Source: an uncultured Selenomonadales bacterium (GTDB taxonomy: Bacteria; Bacillota; Negativicutes; Selenomonadales; Selenomonadaceae). From it: 21,051 nt of DNA. Below, piece after piece: positions 14,462 through 21,051 of this stretch (within the stretch, counting starts at the first letter, position 1; each line of letters opens with the position of its first letter). The DNA lies in NCBI GenBank assembly GCA_937915725.1, contig CALGGV010000032.1:1-21051 (forward strand). Reading direction: 5' to 3'. A program made the position numbers and the translations under genes. Under the pieces are notes generated by a model that was given only the letters and a program-made list of their open reading frames with translations, did no database searches and was not told the origin of the DNA.

Positions 14462-15259
14462 TTACCACCAACCGAATAAACTTTTTCCCGCGTCGAGAGT
14501 TTGAATTTTAGAAATTTCGGCGTCTGTCAATTCAAAGTCTAGGATTGAAAAATTTTCCTGCATACGTTCAAAATGCGTTGACTTCGGAATAACGGGGATA
14601 TTTTGCTGAATCAAAAATTTAAGTGCAACCTGCGCGACGGTTTTTTTGTGAGAGTTTGCAATTTCAGAAAGAATTTTGTTGCCGAAAATATTATTTTTGC
14701 CGCAAGCCAAAGGCGACCAACTTTCATGAACCGTACCGAAATTTTTCAGTAAGGCGTGCATTTTAGGTTGTTGGCGGAAAATGTGAGTTTCAATCTGATT
14801 GACGGCAGGTATAATTTTTGCAGTTTTCATCAGCTGTAAAAAATTATCTTCAAAAAAATTTGCAACGCCAATGGCGCGTAAATCGCCCGCTTGATATTTT
14901 TCTTCCATTGCGCGGTAAATTTCATTAAAATCTCCCGTCGGCTCGTGAATCAAAAGTAAATCAATGTAGCCGATATTCAACGCCGCCAAAGAATTTTCAA
15001 TAGATTTTAAAGTGTCATTGTAGCCGCGTCCGCCCCAAAGTTTCGTAGTTACAAAAATTTCTTCACGGTTAATTTTGGAATTGCGGACGGCTTGTCCAAC
15101 TTCCTTTTCGTTGCAGTAACATTGCGCCGTATCAATTTTTCTGTAACCAATTTTTAAAGCATTTGAAACGCAACTTTCAGTTATACGTGCGGGCATTTGG
15201 TAAGTACCGAAACCAATCAGCGGCATTTTTACGCCGTTATTTAAAGTTACAAATTCCAT
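14462..15259 (-). CDS. Aldo/keto reductase, 265 aa
   Basis: NAD(P)H-dependent oxidoreductase of the diketogluconate-reductase-like branch; cytosolic TIM barrel reducing aldehydes or ketones. The catalytic tetrad is visible: Asp43 and Tyr48 in KIDTAQCYCNE, Lys73 in TTKLW and His105 in LLIHEP. The cofactor phosphate segment VIPKSTHFERMQENF is near the C-terminus. Its ATG overlaps the stop of the upstream reductase gene as TAATG, so the two are translated together. The natural substrate cannot be deduced. The pair is divergent from a TetR-type regulator, which probably controls it. Confidence 0.93.
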   Translation of the reverse strand: MEFVTLNNGVKMPLIGFGTYQMPARITESCVSNALKIGYRKIDTAQCYCNEKEVGQAVRNSKINREEIFVTTKLWGGRGYNDTLKSIENSLAALNIGYIDLLLIHEPTGDFNEIYRAMEEKYQAGDLRAIGVANFFEDNFLQLMKTAKIIPAVNQIETHIFRQQPKMHALLKNFGTVHESWSPLACGKNNIFGNKILSEIANSHKKTVAQVALKFLIQQNIPVIPKSTHFERMQENFSILDFELTDAEISKIQTLDAGKSLFGWW

Positions 15260-16287
15260 TATTTATCAAGACCTTTCACGGGGACGCCGCTACTTCCAAA
15301 AAGTTTATTTCTTACAAGTGCGCCGAGTTTTGCAATATCTTCATCTTTACGATCCCCGAAAATTTTAAGCTTGTTAAGTTCGTCAGTAAGTTGTTGATAT
15401 TCGGCGTCATTCAAAACAATTTCAGCCGCGCCGAGATTTTCTTTAATACGTTCATCTTTACGCATACCGGGAATTGGCACGATAAAATTTTTGTGCATTA
15501 CCCACGCAAGGGAAATTTGCGCGGGCGTAGCATTTTTTTCGGCGGCGAATTTTTTAACCAAGTCAATTACAGGCTGATTTTTATCAAGATTTTCTTTGCT
15601 GTAACGGGTAATTGTGCGGCGTATGTCATCGCCTTCAAATTTGGTGTCGGCTTTAATTTTTCCACTCAACAAGCCGCCCGCCATTGGCGAATACGCCATT
15701 AATCCAATTCCCAATTCTTCACAGGTCGGAATTTCCAAATTTTCCCACTGCCGCGCCATCATTGAGTATTCACTTTCAAGCGCAGTCAGCGGCGTAACTT
15801 TGTGAGCGCGCCTGATTATTTCAGCAGGTACTTCAGAAAGTCCCCAGCCGCGAATTTTGCCTTCTTTAATCAATTCGCCGAACCATTCGGCTAGCGTTTC
15901 AACTTCAACTTCAGACGGCAAACGGTGAACAAAATAAATATCAAGATAATCTGTGCGAAGACGTTTTAAAGAATCTTCCAACGCATGGCGTACACCGGCG
16001 CGGCTCAACTTTTCGTAATTTTGATCTCCCAACTTCATTGGCGAAAATTTGCTTGACAAAATAATTTCGTTGCGAATTGGCTCAAGGGCTTTTCCAACAA
16101 GTTCTTCATTGCGGAAAATTGCATAAACTTCCGCCGTATCGTACAAAGTGCAACCGAGTTCGTGCGCCAATCTGATAAGGCGAATTGATTCACTTTCAGC
16201 GGGAATTTCGCCGTAACCTGTGCTGAATCCCATACAACCTAAGCCGACCGCCGAAACTTCCAAATTTCCTAATTTGCGAATTTTCAT
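15259..16287 (-). CDS. Aldo/keto reductase, 342 aa
   Basis: Oxidoreductase of the longer AKR branch (AKR11/13-like). KLGNLEVSAVGLGCMGFS at the start, Asp50 and Tyr55 in LYDTAEVYA, Lys80 in LSSKF, His121 in YFVHR, and the cofactor-binding VPIPGMRKDERIKENLGAAE. I prefer ATG at 16287, which has GAGGTGG at proper spacing; GTG at 16296 lies within that site. It is the first gene of a two-gene operon running leftwards to the terminator at 14416. The substrate is unknown; roles in detoxifying reactive carbonyls are common in this family. Confidence 0.92.
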   Translation of the reverse strand: MKIRKLGNLEVSAVGLGCMGFSTGYGEIPAESESIRLIRLAHELGCTLYDTAEVYAIFRNEELVGKALEPIRNEIILSSKFSPMKLGDQNYEKLSRAGVRHALEDSLKRLRTDYLDIYFVHRLPSEVEVETLAEWFGELIKEGKIRGWGLSEVPAEIIRRAHKVTPLTALESEYSMMARQWENLEIPTCEELGIGLMAYSPMAGGLLSGKIKADTKFEGDDIRRTITRYSKENLDKNQPVIDLVKKFAAEKNATPAQISLAWVMHKNFIVPIPGMRKDERIKENLGAAEIVLNDAEYQQLTDELNKLKIFGDRKDEDIAKLGALVRNKLFGSSGVPVKGLDK

Positions 16288-16320
16288 TTGTACCACCTCA
16301 AATTTTTATTGACTGTCTGT

Positions 16321-16349
16321 ATTATAATTTCAAAAATAATCAAGGTAAA
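16321..16349 (-). promoter_or_regulatory. Candidate promoter of the aldo/keto reductase operon
   Basis: On the minus strand TTTACC (plus 16344-16349) and TATAAT (plus 16321-16326) are 17 bases apart, about 34 bases upstream of the reductase ATG. The 97-base divergent gap must also hold the tetR promoter, so a repressor bound here could control both directions. No convincing long palindrome was seen. Confidence 0.5.
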
Positions 16350-16384
16350 CCAACAATCAATTTGAAAATGTTGAGGAATCCGAA

Positions 16385-16954
16385 ATGAAAAAAAATCCAG
16401 AACTTACAGCCGTTACAAGGCAAAATTTGGTTGAGGCGTTTTGTATTTTGCTGAAGAAAAAGCCGGTACAGAAAATTACAATTAACGCAATTTGCGAAAA
16501 AGCCGGCTACAATCGCAGTACTTTTTATAAATATTTCTGCGACGTTTACGATATTTTGGAATATGTGGAAAATATTGTTATCGCGCAGGTTAAAGAAAAT
16601 TTTCAAAAAAATATTTCGCCGTCAAATTTTGAAGAAACATTTTTACAGGCGTTTACAAAAATTCAAAGTGACAAGGCGTCTTATTTCGACGTGCTTTTTA
16701 ATTCCAATAATCGACAGCGTTTTACACAAAAATTGATACAGGAAATTTCGCCGATATTTATGCAAACTTTCAACTTACCGCCGGAAAATCCAAAGTCAAA
16801 ATATCTGACAGAAATTTATTTTCAAACGGTTTTATCAGCGTTAATTTGTTGGCTTGATAACAATCGTGATTTAAATCTTGAGGAAATATCAAAAATAATT
16901 GGCAACGTCTTGACAGCAGGCGTTGTAACAGAAATTGCAAAGGAGCGAATTTAA
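16385..16954 (+). CDS. TetR/AcrR-family transcriptional regulator
   Basis: 189 aa. The N-terminal TetR helix-turn-helix is clear: TRQNLVEAFCILLKKKPVQK, then ITINAICEKAGYNRSTFYKYF. The C-terminal part is the variable helical ligand and dimer domain. ATG at 16385 follows GAGGAA. It is divergent from the aldo/keto reductase operon, so it most likely represses those genes and itself in response to a small molecule. Its stop TAA is immediately followed by the trpA ATG, putting trpA in the same transcript, which would tie a trp gene to a foreign regulator. Confidence 0.93.
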   Translation: MKKNPELTAVTRQNLVEAFCILLKKKPVQKITINAICEKAGYNRSTFYKYFCDVYDILEYVENIVIAQVKENFQKNISPSNFEETFLQAFTKIQSDKASYFDVLFNSNNRQRFTQKLIQEISPIFMQTFNLPPENPKSKYLTEIYFQTVLSALICWLDNNRDLNLEEISKIIGNVLTAGVVTEIAKERI

Positions 16955-17731
16955 ATGAGTAAAATAAAAAACGCCTTCGCACAAGGCAAGGCTTTTATCC
17001 CGTTCATAACTTGCGGCTATCCAAATTTGGAAACAACGGCGGCTTGTGTCCGTGAAATGGTAAAAAACGGCGCAGATTTAATTGAATTGGGAATACCTTT
17101 TTCAGATCCGACGGCTGAAGGTCCCGTGATTCAAGAGGCAAATTTAAAAGCATTGCAAGGCGGCGTTACAACCGAAAAAGTTTTTGACTTTGTAAAAAAC
17201 TTGCGGCAAGATATAAAAATTCCGCTGGTTTTTATGACTTATGCAAATGTAGTTTTTGGCTACGGCGCGGAAAAATTTATTTCAACCTGCGCTAAAATTG
17301 GAATTGACGGGATAATTTTGCCGGACGTTCCATTTGAAGAAAAAAATGAATTTTTGCCGCTATGTCGAAAATATAAAATAGATTTAATCAGTATGATTGC
17401 GCCAACTTCAGAAAATCGAATTGCCAAAATTTCAAGTGAGGCTGAAGGTTTTTTGTACATTGTTTCAAGTTTGGGCGTAACCGGTACGCGCACTGAAATT
17501 ACAACAGACCTTGCGCCAATGATTAAAATTGTACGTGAAAATACAAAAATCCCCTGCGCAATAGGTTTTGGTATTTCAAATCCTGAACAAGCAAAAAATA
17601 TGTCAAAACTTGCTGACGGCGTAATAGTTGGCTCGGCGATTATCAACATTATTTCAAAGTATGGCGAAAAAGCCGCGCCTTATGTTGGCGAATTTGTCAA
17701 AAATATGAAGGAAGGAATGAACGATGGATAA
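16955..17731 (+). CDS. trpA: Tryptophan synthase alpha subunit
   Basis: 258-aa TIM barrel that cleaves indole-3-glycerol phosphate and channels indole to TrpB. FIPFITCGYPNLETT at the start, Glu44 in LIELGIPFSDP (the general acid/base) and phosphate-site glycines in GFGISNPEQA and GVIVGSAI. At the position of the second catalytic acid (Asp60 in E. coli) there is Glu55, in DPTAEGPVIQ; this variant occurs in a natural subgroup, so activity is expected. ATG at 16955 follows AAAGGAG. It sits behind tetR rather than trpB, separated from the main operon by divergent genes, and overlaps the downstream lipoprotein gene by eight bases. Confidence 0.97.
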   Translation: MSKIKNAFAQGKAFIPFITCGYPNLETTAACVREMVKNGADLIELGIPFSDPTAEGPVIQEANLKALQGGVTTEKVFDFVKNLRQDIKIPLVFMTYANVVFGYGAEKFISTCAKIGIDGIILPDVPFEEKNEFLPLCRKYKIDLISMIAPTSENRIAKISSEAEGFLYIVSSLGVTGTRTEITTDLAPMIKIVRENTKIPCAIGFGISNPEQAKNMSKLADGVIVGSAIINIISKYGEKAAPYVGEFVKNMKEGMNDG

Positions 17732-18320
17732 GACAAAATATTTAGTTGGAACATTCTTAGCAACCGCGCTTTTAATTGGCGGCTGTTTTTCAGATGAAGA
17801 AAAACCCGCAGAAAATACCACAACTCAAAATGAAACAAATTTGGCGGGAGAACGCTTGACTGACGATAACGGCGTTGAATATACGCTGATTGACAACGGC
17901 GACGGTACAGAAACTGCGCGATATGACGACGGACGCTCAGTAACTTTTCGGCGGCAAGAAGACGGCTCCCTTGATTATTTGTACGGCGCGGCGGGTTTAA
18001 TTGCAGGTATGGCGGCGGGTTATTATCTTTTTCACGGCTTTTCAAGTCCTGCCGGTAATTGGAACGCCGCCCAAAATCGCTACACTGTTTCAGAGCCGCT
18101 TAAACGTAACGATGATAAAAATACAACTGCAGGCGGCGCGGGCAGAGTCTCCAACAATTCAAACACTACAAACACTACAAATACTCCAAATTCTTCAAAT
18201 GCCACAAATTCCAATTCAAAAGTAAATCTTTCAAAAGAAAGTACTTCTTCAAATTCCAATGCCAAAACGGGATTTGGCTCGGCAGGAACGCGCACGCCTT
18301 CCACTTCGGCGGCGTCTTAA
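17724..18320 (+). CDS. Lipoprotein with Asn/Thr/Ser-rich tail (YgiB-like position)
   Basis: 198 aa. A type II signal peptide ends in the lipobox LIGGC, with the lipidated Cys at residue 21, so the protein is exported and membrane-anchored. A region around 45-80 (GVEYTLIDNGDGTETARYDD) looks like beta hairpins, residues about 88-106 (GAAGLIAGMAAGYYLFHGF) are Gly/Ala-rich and could insert in a membrane, and the tail is low complexity (Asn, Thr, Ser). ATG at 17724 lies inside the trpA end, after GGAAGGAA. The next gene is a glutathionylspermidine-synthase-like ATP-grasp protein; lipoprotein plus such a protein resembles the ygiB-ygiC pair of E. coli, but sequence homology to YgiB is not claimed. 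Confidence 0.85.
   Translation: MDKTKYLVGTFLATALLIGGCFSDEEKPAENTTTQNETNLAGERLTDDNGVEYTLIDNGDGTETARYDDGRSVTFRRQEDGSLDYLYGAAGLIAGMAAGYYLFHGFSSPAGNWNAAQNRYTVSEPLKRNDDKNTTAGGAGRVSNNSNTTNTTNTPNSSNATNSNSKVNLSKESTSSNSNAKTGFGSAGTRTPSTSAAS
18165..18209 (+). repeat. Degenerate 9-base tandem repeat in the lipoprotein gene
   Basis: Five in-phase 9-base units related to ACTACAAAY encode Asn-Thr-Thr-like tripeptides. The copy number could vary by slippage without shifting the frame. Confidence 0.7.
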
Positions 18321-18335
18321 AAGTTGGTGATTTTT

Positions 18336-19631
18336 ATGATGATAACTCAAAAAAATTCTTACATTGATTTAATCGATAAAAATATTATGCCTTTCGTGCA
18401 ATACGGCGATTATCCCGACCGTTACCCCGCACTTTCTGCCCTAACTTTCAACAAATATTTTTATCTGGAATTGCGCGAGGCTAGCCGCGAACTTTTTGCA
18501 ATTTTTGAAAAGGTTGTAAAAATTTTCCAACAAGCCCCCAAAACTTTTCAAGCGCAAATGGATATTCCTTTCAAACTTTTACCATTTTTGAATATTCCAA
18601 ACGCGCTGAATTTATCAACGTGGCTTTCTCGTTTCGATTTTGTAATTGACGAAAACGGCGATTTTAAAGTTATCGAAATAAATTCTGATACGCCCTGTGC
18701 TATAATTGAGGCTTATTACGCTAATCAAATTGCGGCGGATAGTTTCGGTTATAAAAATCCAAATTTCGGCGAAGAAAATCATTTGACAAGCTTTTTGTAC
18801 CAGATGAAACAAAGAATTTCGCCGCCAAAAATAAATCTGCGCGACGGCAATTTTAACAGCACGCGCCCATTTATTTTTTCGTGTTTTGAAGATTATCCTG
18901 AAGATTTCGGTACAACAAAATATTTAATGGAAACTATGCAGATAAATGCACCGGCTGGCGACGTAGAATTTGTTTCATTTTATAATTTGCAAGTTGATGA
19001 TGAAGGCTTACTTTTGCCGGACGGCAGGCACGCGGCGGCGATTTACCGCTTGCACCCAATGGAAATTTTAATTGAAGAAACTGCAACCGACGGCAGCGAT
19101 TTAGGCGTTTTATTTTTGGAAAAATACGCTGAAGGCAAATTTGAAATGTTCAACCCGCCGGAGGCAATTATTATGCAAAATAAATCCTTTTTGGCGTTGG
19201 TATGGCAAATTTATTTGAGCGGAAAATTTTTTAATGCGCACGAGGCAGAAATTATTGAAAGATATATGTTGCCAAGTTTTTTTGAAGAAGATTTAAATTT
19301 GATAACCGGCGGCGAATTTATCAAAAAGCCAATTTGGGGGCGTGAAGGGCGAAATATTTCAATAATCGACGGCGCGACCAAAAATACAATCTACGAACAC
19401 CAAATTGAAAATCCCGACGAAGTTATTTGCCGTGAATCAAATAAATTTATGTACCAAAAATTTGTACGCACGCCGAAATTTGAGGCGTTGACTGACAGCG
19501 GAAAACTTGAGGGCTTTATAACTGTAAGTTGTTTTATGTTGGGCGATAAACCGTCCGCCGTGTACTGCCGCTTTTCTCAAGAAAAAGTTATCGGCACGGA
19601 GGCTTATTTTGTACCGTTACTGAAAAGTTAA
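18336..19631 (+). CDS. Glutathionylspermidine-synthase-like ATP-grasp protein (YgiC type)
   Basis: About 431 aa. WLSRFDFVIDENGDFKVIEI and NSDTPCAIIEAYYAN are typical of the N-terminal half of the GSP-synthase family, and FIKKPIWGREGRNISII is the ATP-binding segment in the C-terminal half, with GEVICRE-type residues and GFITVSCFMLGDKPSAVYCR near the end. Family members ligate amines or peptides using ATP, but the substrates of YgiC-like members are not established. A TTG at 18324 is in frame; ATG at 18336 (or 18339) is preferred, with GGTGA at 18326-18330. It is three genes behind tetR and directly follows the lipoprotein gene, implying a joint envelope-related function. Hairpins after 19657 end the unit. 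Confidence 0.88.
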   Translation: MMITQKNSYIDLIDKNIMPFVQYGDYPDRYPALSALTFNKYFYLELREASRELFAIFEKVVKIFQQAPKTFQAQMDIPFKLLPFLNIPNALNLSTWLSRFDFVIDENGDFKVIEINSDTPCAIIEAYYANQIAADSFGYKNPNFGEENHLTSFLYQMKQRISPPKINLRDGNFNSTRPFIFSCFEDYPEDFGTTKYLMETMQINAPAGDVEFVSFYNLQVDDEGLLLPDGRHAAAIYRLHPMEILIEETATDGSDLGVLFLEKYAEGKFEMFNPPEAIIMQNKSFLALVWQIYLSGKFFNAHEAEIIERYMLPSFFEEDLNLITGGEFIKKPIWGREGRNISIIDGATKNTIYEHQIENPDEVICRESNKFMYQKFVRTPKFEALTDSGKLEGFITVSCFMLGDKPSAVYCRFSQEKVIGTEAYFVPLLKS

Positions 19632-19656
19632 TGATTACAAATTATAAAAAAAAGAA

Positions 19657-19717
19657 GGCGCACAGGACGTGCGCCGCCCGCGCAAATTGCAGGACGCAAT
19701 TTCAGCGGGCTGTTTTT
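19657..19717 (+). terminator. Two consecutive terminator-like hairpins
   Basis: The first stem is GGCGCAC (19657-19663) with GTGCGCC (19669-19675). The second is GCCCGC plus AAATTGC (19676-19690) with GCAATTT plus GCGGGC (19696-19710), containing a small internal mismatch. Both have the same loop AGGAC. The second is followed by TTTTT (19713-19717), as expected for an intrinsic terminator of the tetR-trpA-lipoprotein-GSP unit. Confidence 0.75.
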
Positions 19718-19725
19718 CTTTGCTA

Positions 19726-19756
19726 GGCGTTTCTTTTTGCGCCAAAAAGAAATGCC
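19726..19756. repeat. Hairpin with 13-bp stem ahead of folC
   Basis: GGCGTTTCTTTTT (19726-19738) pairs with AAAAAGAAATGCC (19744-19756), with one G-U pair, around loop GCGCC. The pyrimidine/purine strand bias and closeness to the other hairpins suggest a dispersed intergenic repeat rather than a third terminator. The remaining 56 bases before folC show no strong promoter. Confidence 0.65.
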
Positions 19757-19812
19757 GACTTGTTAAATCTTTAAAAGATTTTTGGAAAATATCGGAATTG
19801 GTGGCAGAATAA

Positions 19813-20973
19813 ATGACTTACAACGACGCTTTAAACTTTTTGGACAGCTTAAATACTTTTGGAATTAAACCGGGCTTGGAACGAATAAATTTGTTAATGG
19901 AAAAATTAAATTTCCCGCAAAACAATTACAAAACAATTCACGTAACCGGCACAAATGGTAAAGGTTCAGTTTGTGCGATGCTTGCCGAAATTTTGAAAAT
20001 TGAAGGCTACAAAGTCGGCTTGTTCACTTCACCGCACCTTGAAAGTTACTGCGAAAGAATCCGTATCAACGGCGAAAATATTTCTGAAAAAGATTTTGCC
20101 GCAATGATTGAAATTGTAAAAAATTGCAAAGTACAAGCCACACAATTTGAAGTTTTGACAGCGGCGGCGTTTAAATATTTTTCACTGCAAAAAGTTGATA
20201 TTGCGGTTATTGAAGTCGGGCTCGGCGGGCTTTACGATTCAACAAATGTAATTACGCCCGAAATTTCCATTATTACCAATGTTTCACTTGAACACGAAAA
20301 TATTTTGGGCGATTTAAAAAATATCGCACTCAACAAGGCGGGGATTATCAAAAAAAATATTCCCGTCGTAACGGGAGCAACGGGCGCGCCGCTTGAAATT
20401 ATTCTTGAAATTGCAAAAAAAAATAACTCCGCGCTTTACGAAGTTAAAAAACCTGCTGAAGTCAAAATAAATCTTTTGGGCGAATATCAAAAATTTAACG
20501 CGGCTATTGCGATTCAAGCGGCGAAAGTTTTAAACATTGATGAAAAAATTATTCGCACAGGCTTAGAAAAAGTTGAATGGGCGGGGCGTTTTGAAATTAT
20601 CGACGGCGTAATTATTGACGGCGCACACAATCCACACGGCGCGACGGCTCTTCGTGAAAGTTTAGATAAAAATTTTCCACGCGGTAAAAGAGTTTGGATT
20701 TTCGGCGCGCTTGCCGACAAAAATTTTTCAAAGATGATTGAAATTTTATTTAAAGCAGATGATTTTGTAATTGTGACGCCGCCAAATTCTGAACGCGCCG
20801 CCACTACAAAAATTTTGTGTGAAAATTTATCTGCACGCGGTATAAAAAATATTGCCGTTGAAAATATTTCTAACGCCGTAAAACTTTTAAAAAATTCTCA
20901 AGCCGAAGTTAAAATTATCGCCGGTTCATTGTATTTAATTGGCGCGGCTAGAAAATTTTTCAAAGATGATTGA
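19813..20973 (+). CDS. folC: Folylpolyglutamate/dihydrofolate synthase
   Basis: 386 aa Mur-ligase-family enzyme adding glutamate to folates. Visible: ATP P-loop HVTGTNGKGSVCAML (TGTNGKGS at 45-52), the folate-site FTSPHLESYCERIRING, EVGLGGLYDSTNVI, TNVSLEHENILG, NKAGIIKKNIPVVTG, LLGEYQKFNAAIA, the C-terminal-domain start WAGRFEIIDG and IIDGAHNPHGA, and ending AGSLYLIGAARKFF. It is shorter than usual FolC (about 420-440 aa), mainly by lacking a stretch before LLGEYQ. The last residues (KFFKDD) and the TGA at 20971-20973 lie inside a 100-base exact copy of internal folC sequence, so the true C-terminus may differ slightly. The start ATG has only a weak site (GGTGG). valS and folC are neighbours in many Bacillota. 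Confidence 0.95.
   Translation: MTYNDALNFLDSLNTFGIKPGLERINLLMEKLNFPQNNYKTIHVTGTNGKGSVCAMLAEILKIEGYKVGLFTSPHLESYCERIRINGENISEKDFAAMIEIVKNCKVQATQFEVLTAAAFKYFSLQKVDIAVIEVGLGGLYDSTNVITPEISIITNVSLEHENILGDLKNIALNKAGIIKKNIPVVTGATGAPLEIILEIAKKNNSALYEVKKPAEVKINLLGEYQKFNAAIAIQAAKVLNIDEKIIRTGLEKVEWAGRFEIIDGVIIDGAHNPHGATALRESLDKNFPRGKRVWIFGALADKNFSKMIEILFKADDFVIVTPPNSERAATTKILCENLSARGIKNIAVENISNAVKLLKNSQAEVKIIAGSLYLIGAARKFFKDD
20720..20819 (+). repeat. First copy of a 100-base direct repeat (inside folC)
   Basis: Identical to 20952-21051, offset 232 bases. Here it encodes part of the folC C-terminal domain (KNFSKMIEILFKADDFVIVT). Confidence 0.95.
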
Positions 20974-21051
20974 AATTTTATTTAAAGCAGATGATTTTGT
21001 AATTGTGACGCCGCCAAATTCTGAACGCGCCGCCACTACAAAAATTTTGTG
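20952..21051 (+). repeat. Second copy of the 100-base direct repeat, at the window end
   Basis: Exact copy of 20720-20819 running to the last base of the window. It supplies the folC stop in a different frame. A perfect repeat of a round length ending exactly at a sequence end is typical of an assembly-graph loop. Confidence 0.95.

Noticed and set aside
15163..15702. 179-aa open frame on the plus strand
   Set aside because: It is opposite both aldo/keto reductase genes, whose catalytic residues and start signals are clear.
17105..17122. TrpA lacking the catalytic Asp60
   Set aside because: The Glu at this position in DPTAEGPVIQ is a natural family variant, so it is not evidence of inactivation.
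17680..18045. 121-aa open frame on the minus strand
   Set aside because: It is antisense to the trpA end and lipoprotein; basic and Pro/Arg-rich with no start signal.
1..21051. tRNA, rRNA, CRISPR array or intact insertion sequence
   Set aside because: I saw no tRNA cloverleaf, rRNA stretch, regularly spaced repeats or transposase on either strand.

Overview
The window is about 21 kb of AT-rich bacterial DNA. Dense gene packing, AGGAGG-type ribosome binding sites, frequent TTG and GTG starts, a T-box leader and a valS...folC frame point to Bacillota. The YgiB/YgiC-like lipoprotein plus ATP-grasp pair would suit a diderm lineage such as Negativicutes, but that placement is inference.

Layout: (1) 1-965 is the 3' end of valS. 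(2) 968-2565 is a type II restriction-modification (R-M) system: an N4/N6 DNA methylase on +, and an HNH endonuclease and a C-type controller protein on -. (3) 2650-3381 holds two unrecognised small genes and a terminator. (4) 3561-5604 is a decaying accessory patch: a small gene cut by TGA, a tiny ORF containing an inverted repeat, a DUF4417-type gene that stops 16 codons early, an EndoU-type toxin with two frameshifts and a nonsense codon, and an intact gene in the immunity position. (5) 5623-6042 is a promoter and a tryptophan T-box leader. (6) 6043-14121 is trpE-trpG-[C5 methyltransferase - HaeII-type endonuclease]-trpD-trpC-trpF-[orf131]-trpB. (7) 14108-16287 on - is a 60-aa membrane peptide and two aldo/keto reductases. 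(8) 16385-17731 is a TetR-family regulator followed directly by trpA. (9) 17724-19631 is a lipoprotein and a glutathionylspermidine-synthase-like protein, then a group of hairpins. (10) 19813-20973 is folC, followed by a 100-base exact copy of internal folC sequence at the window edge.

Functionally the window carries all seven trp activities (chorismate to tryptophan), led by a T-box whose candidate specifier is UGG and whose T-box UGGC fits a tRNA with discriminator G. The most striking point is that a complete HaeII-like R-M operon sits with no gap inside this tRNA(Trp)-controlled operon. Reading the whole window by eye, I found about 135 GCGC tetramers but not one RGCGCY, the HaeII recognition sequence, which suggests the system is old and active. 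A second theme is toxin-immunity erosion: the EndoU gene is dead on three counts but its downstream partner is open. A third is that valS and folC, neighbours in many Bacillota, are here separated by nearly 19 kb of R-M, toxin and trp cargo.
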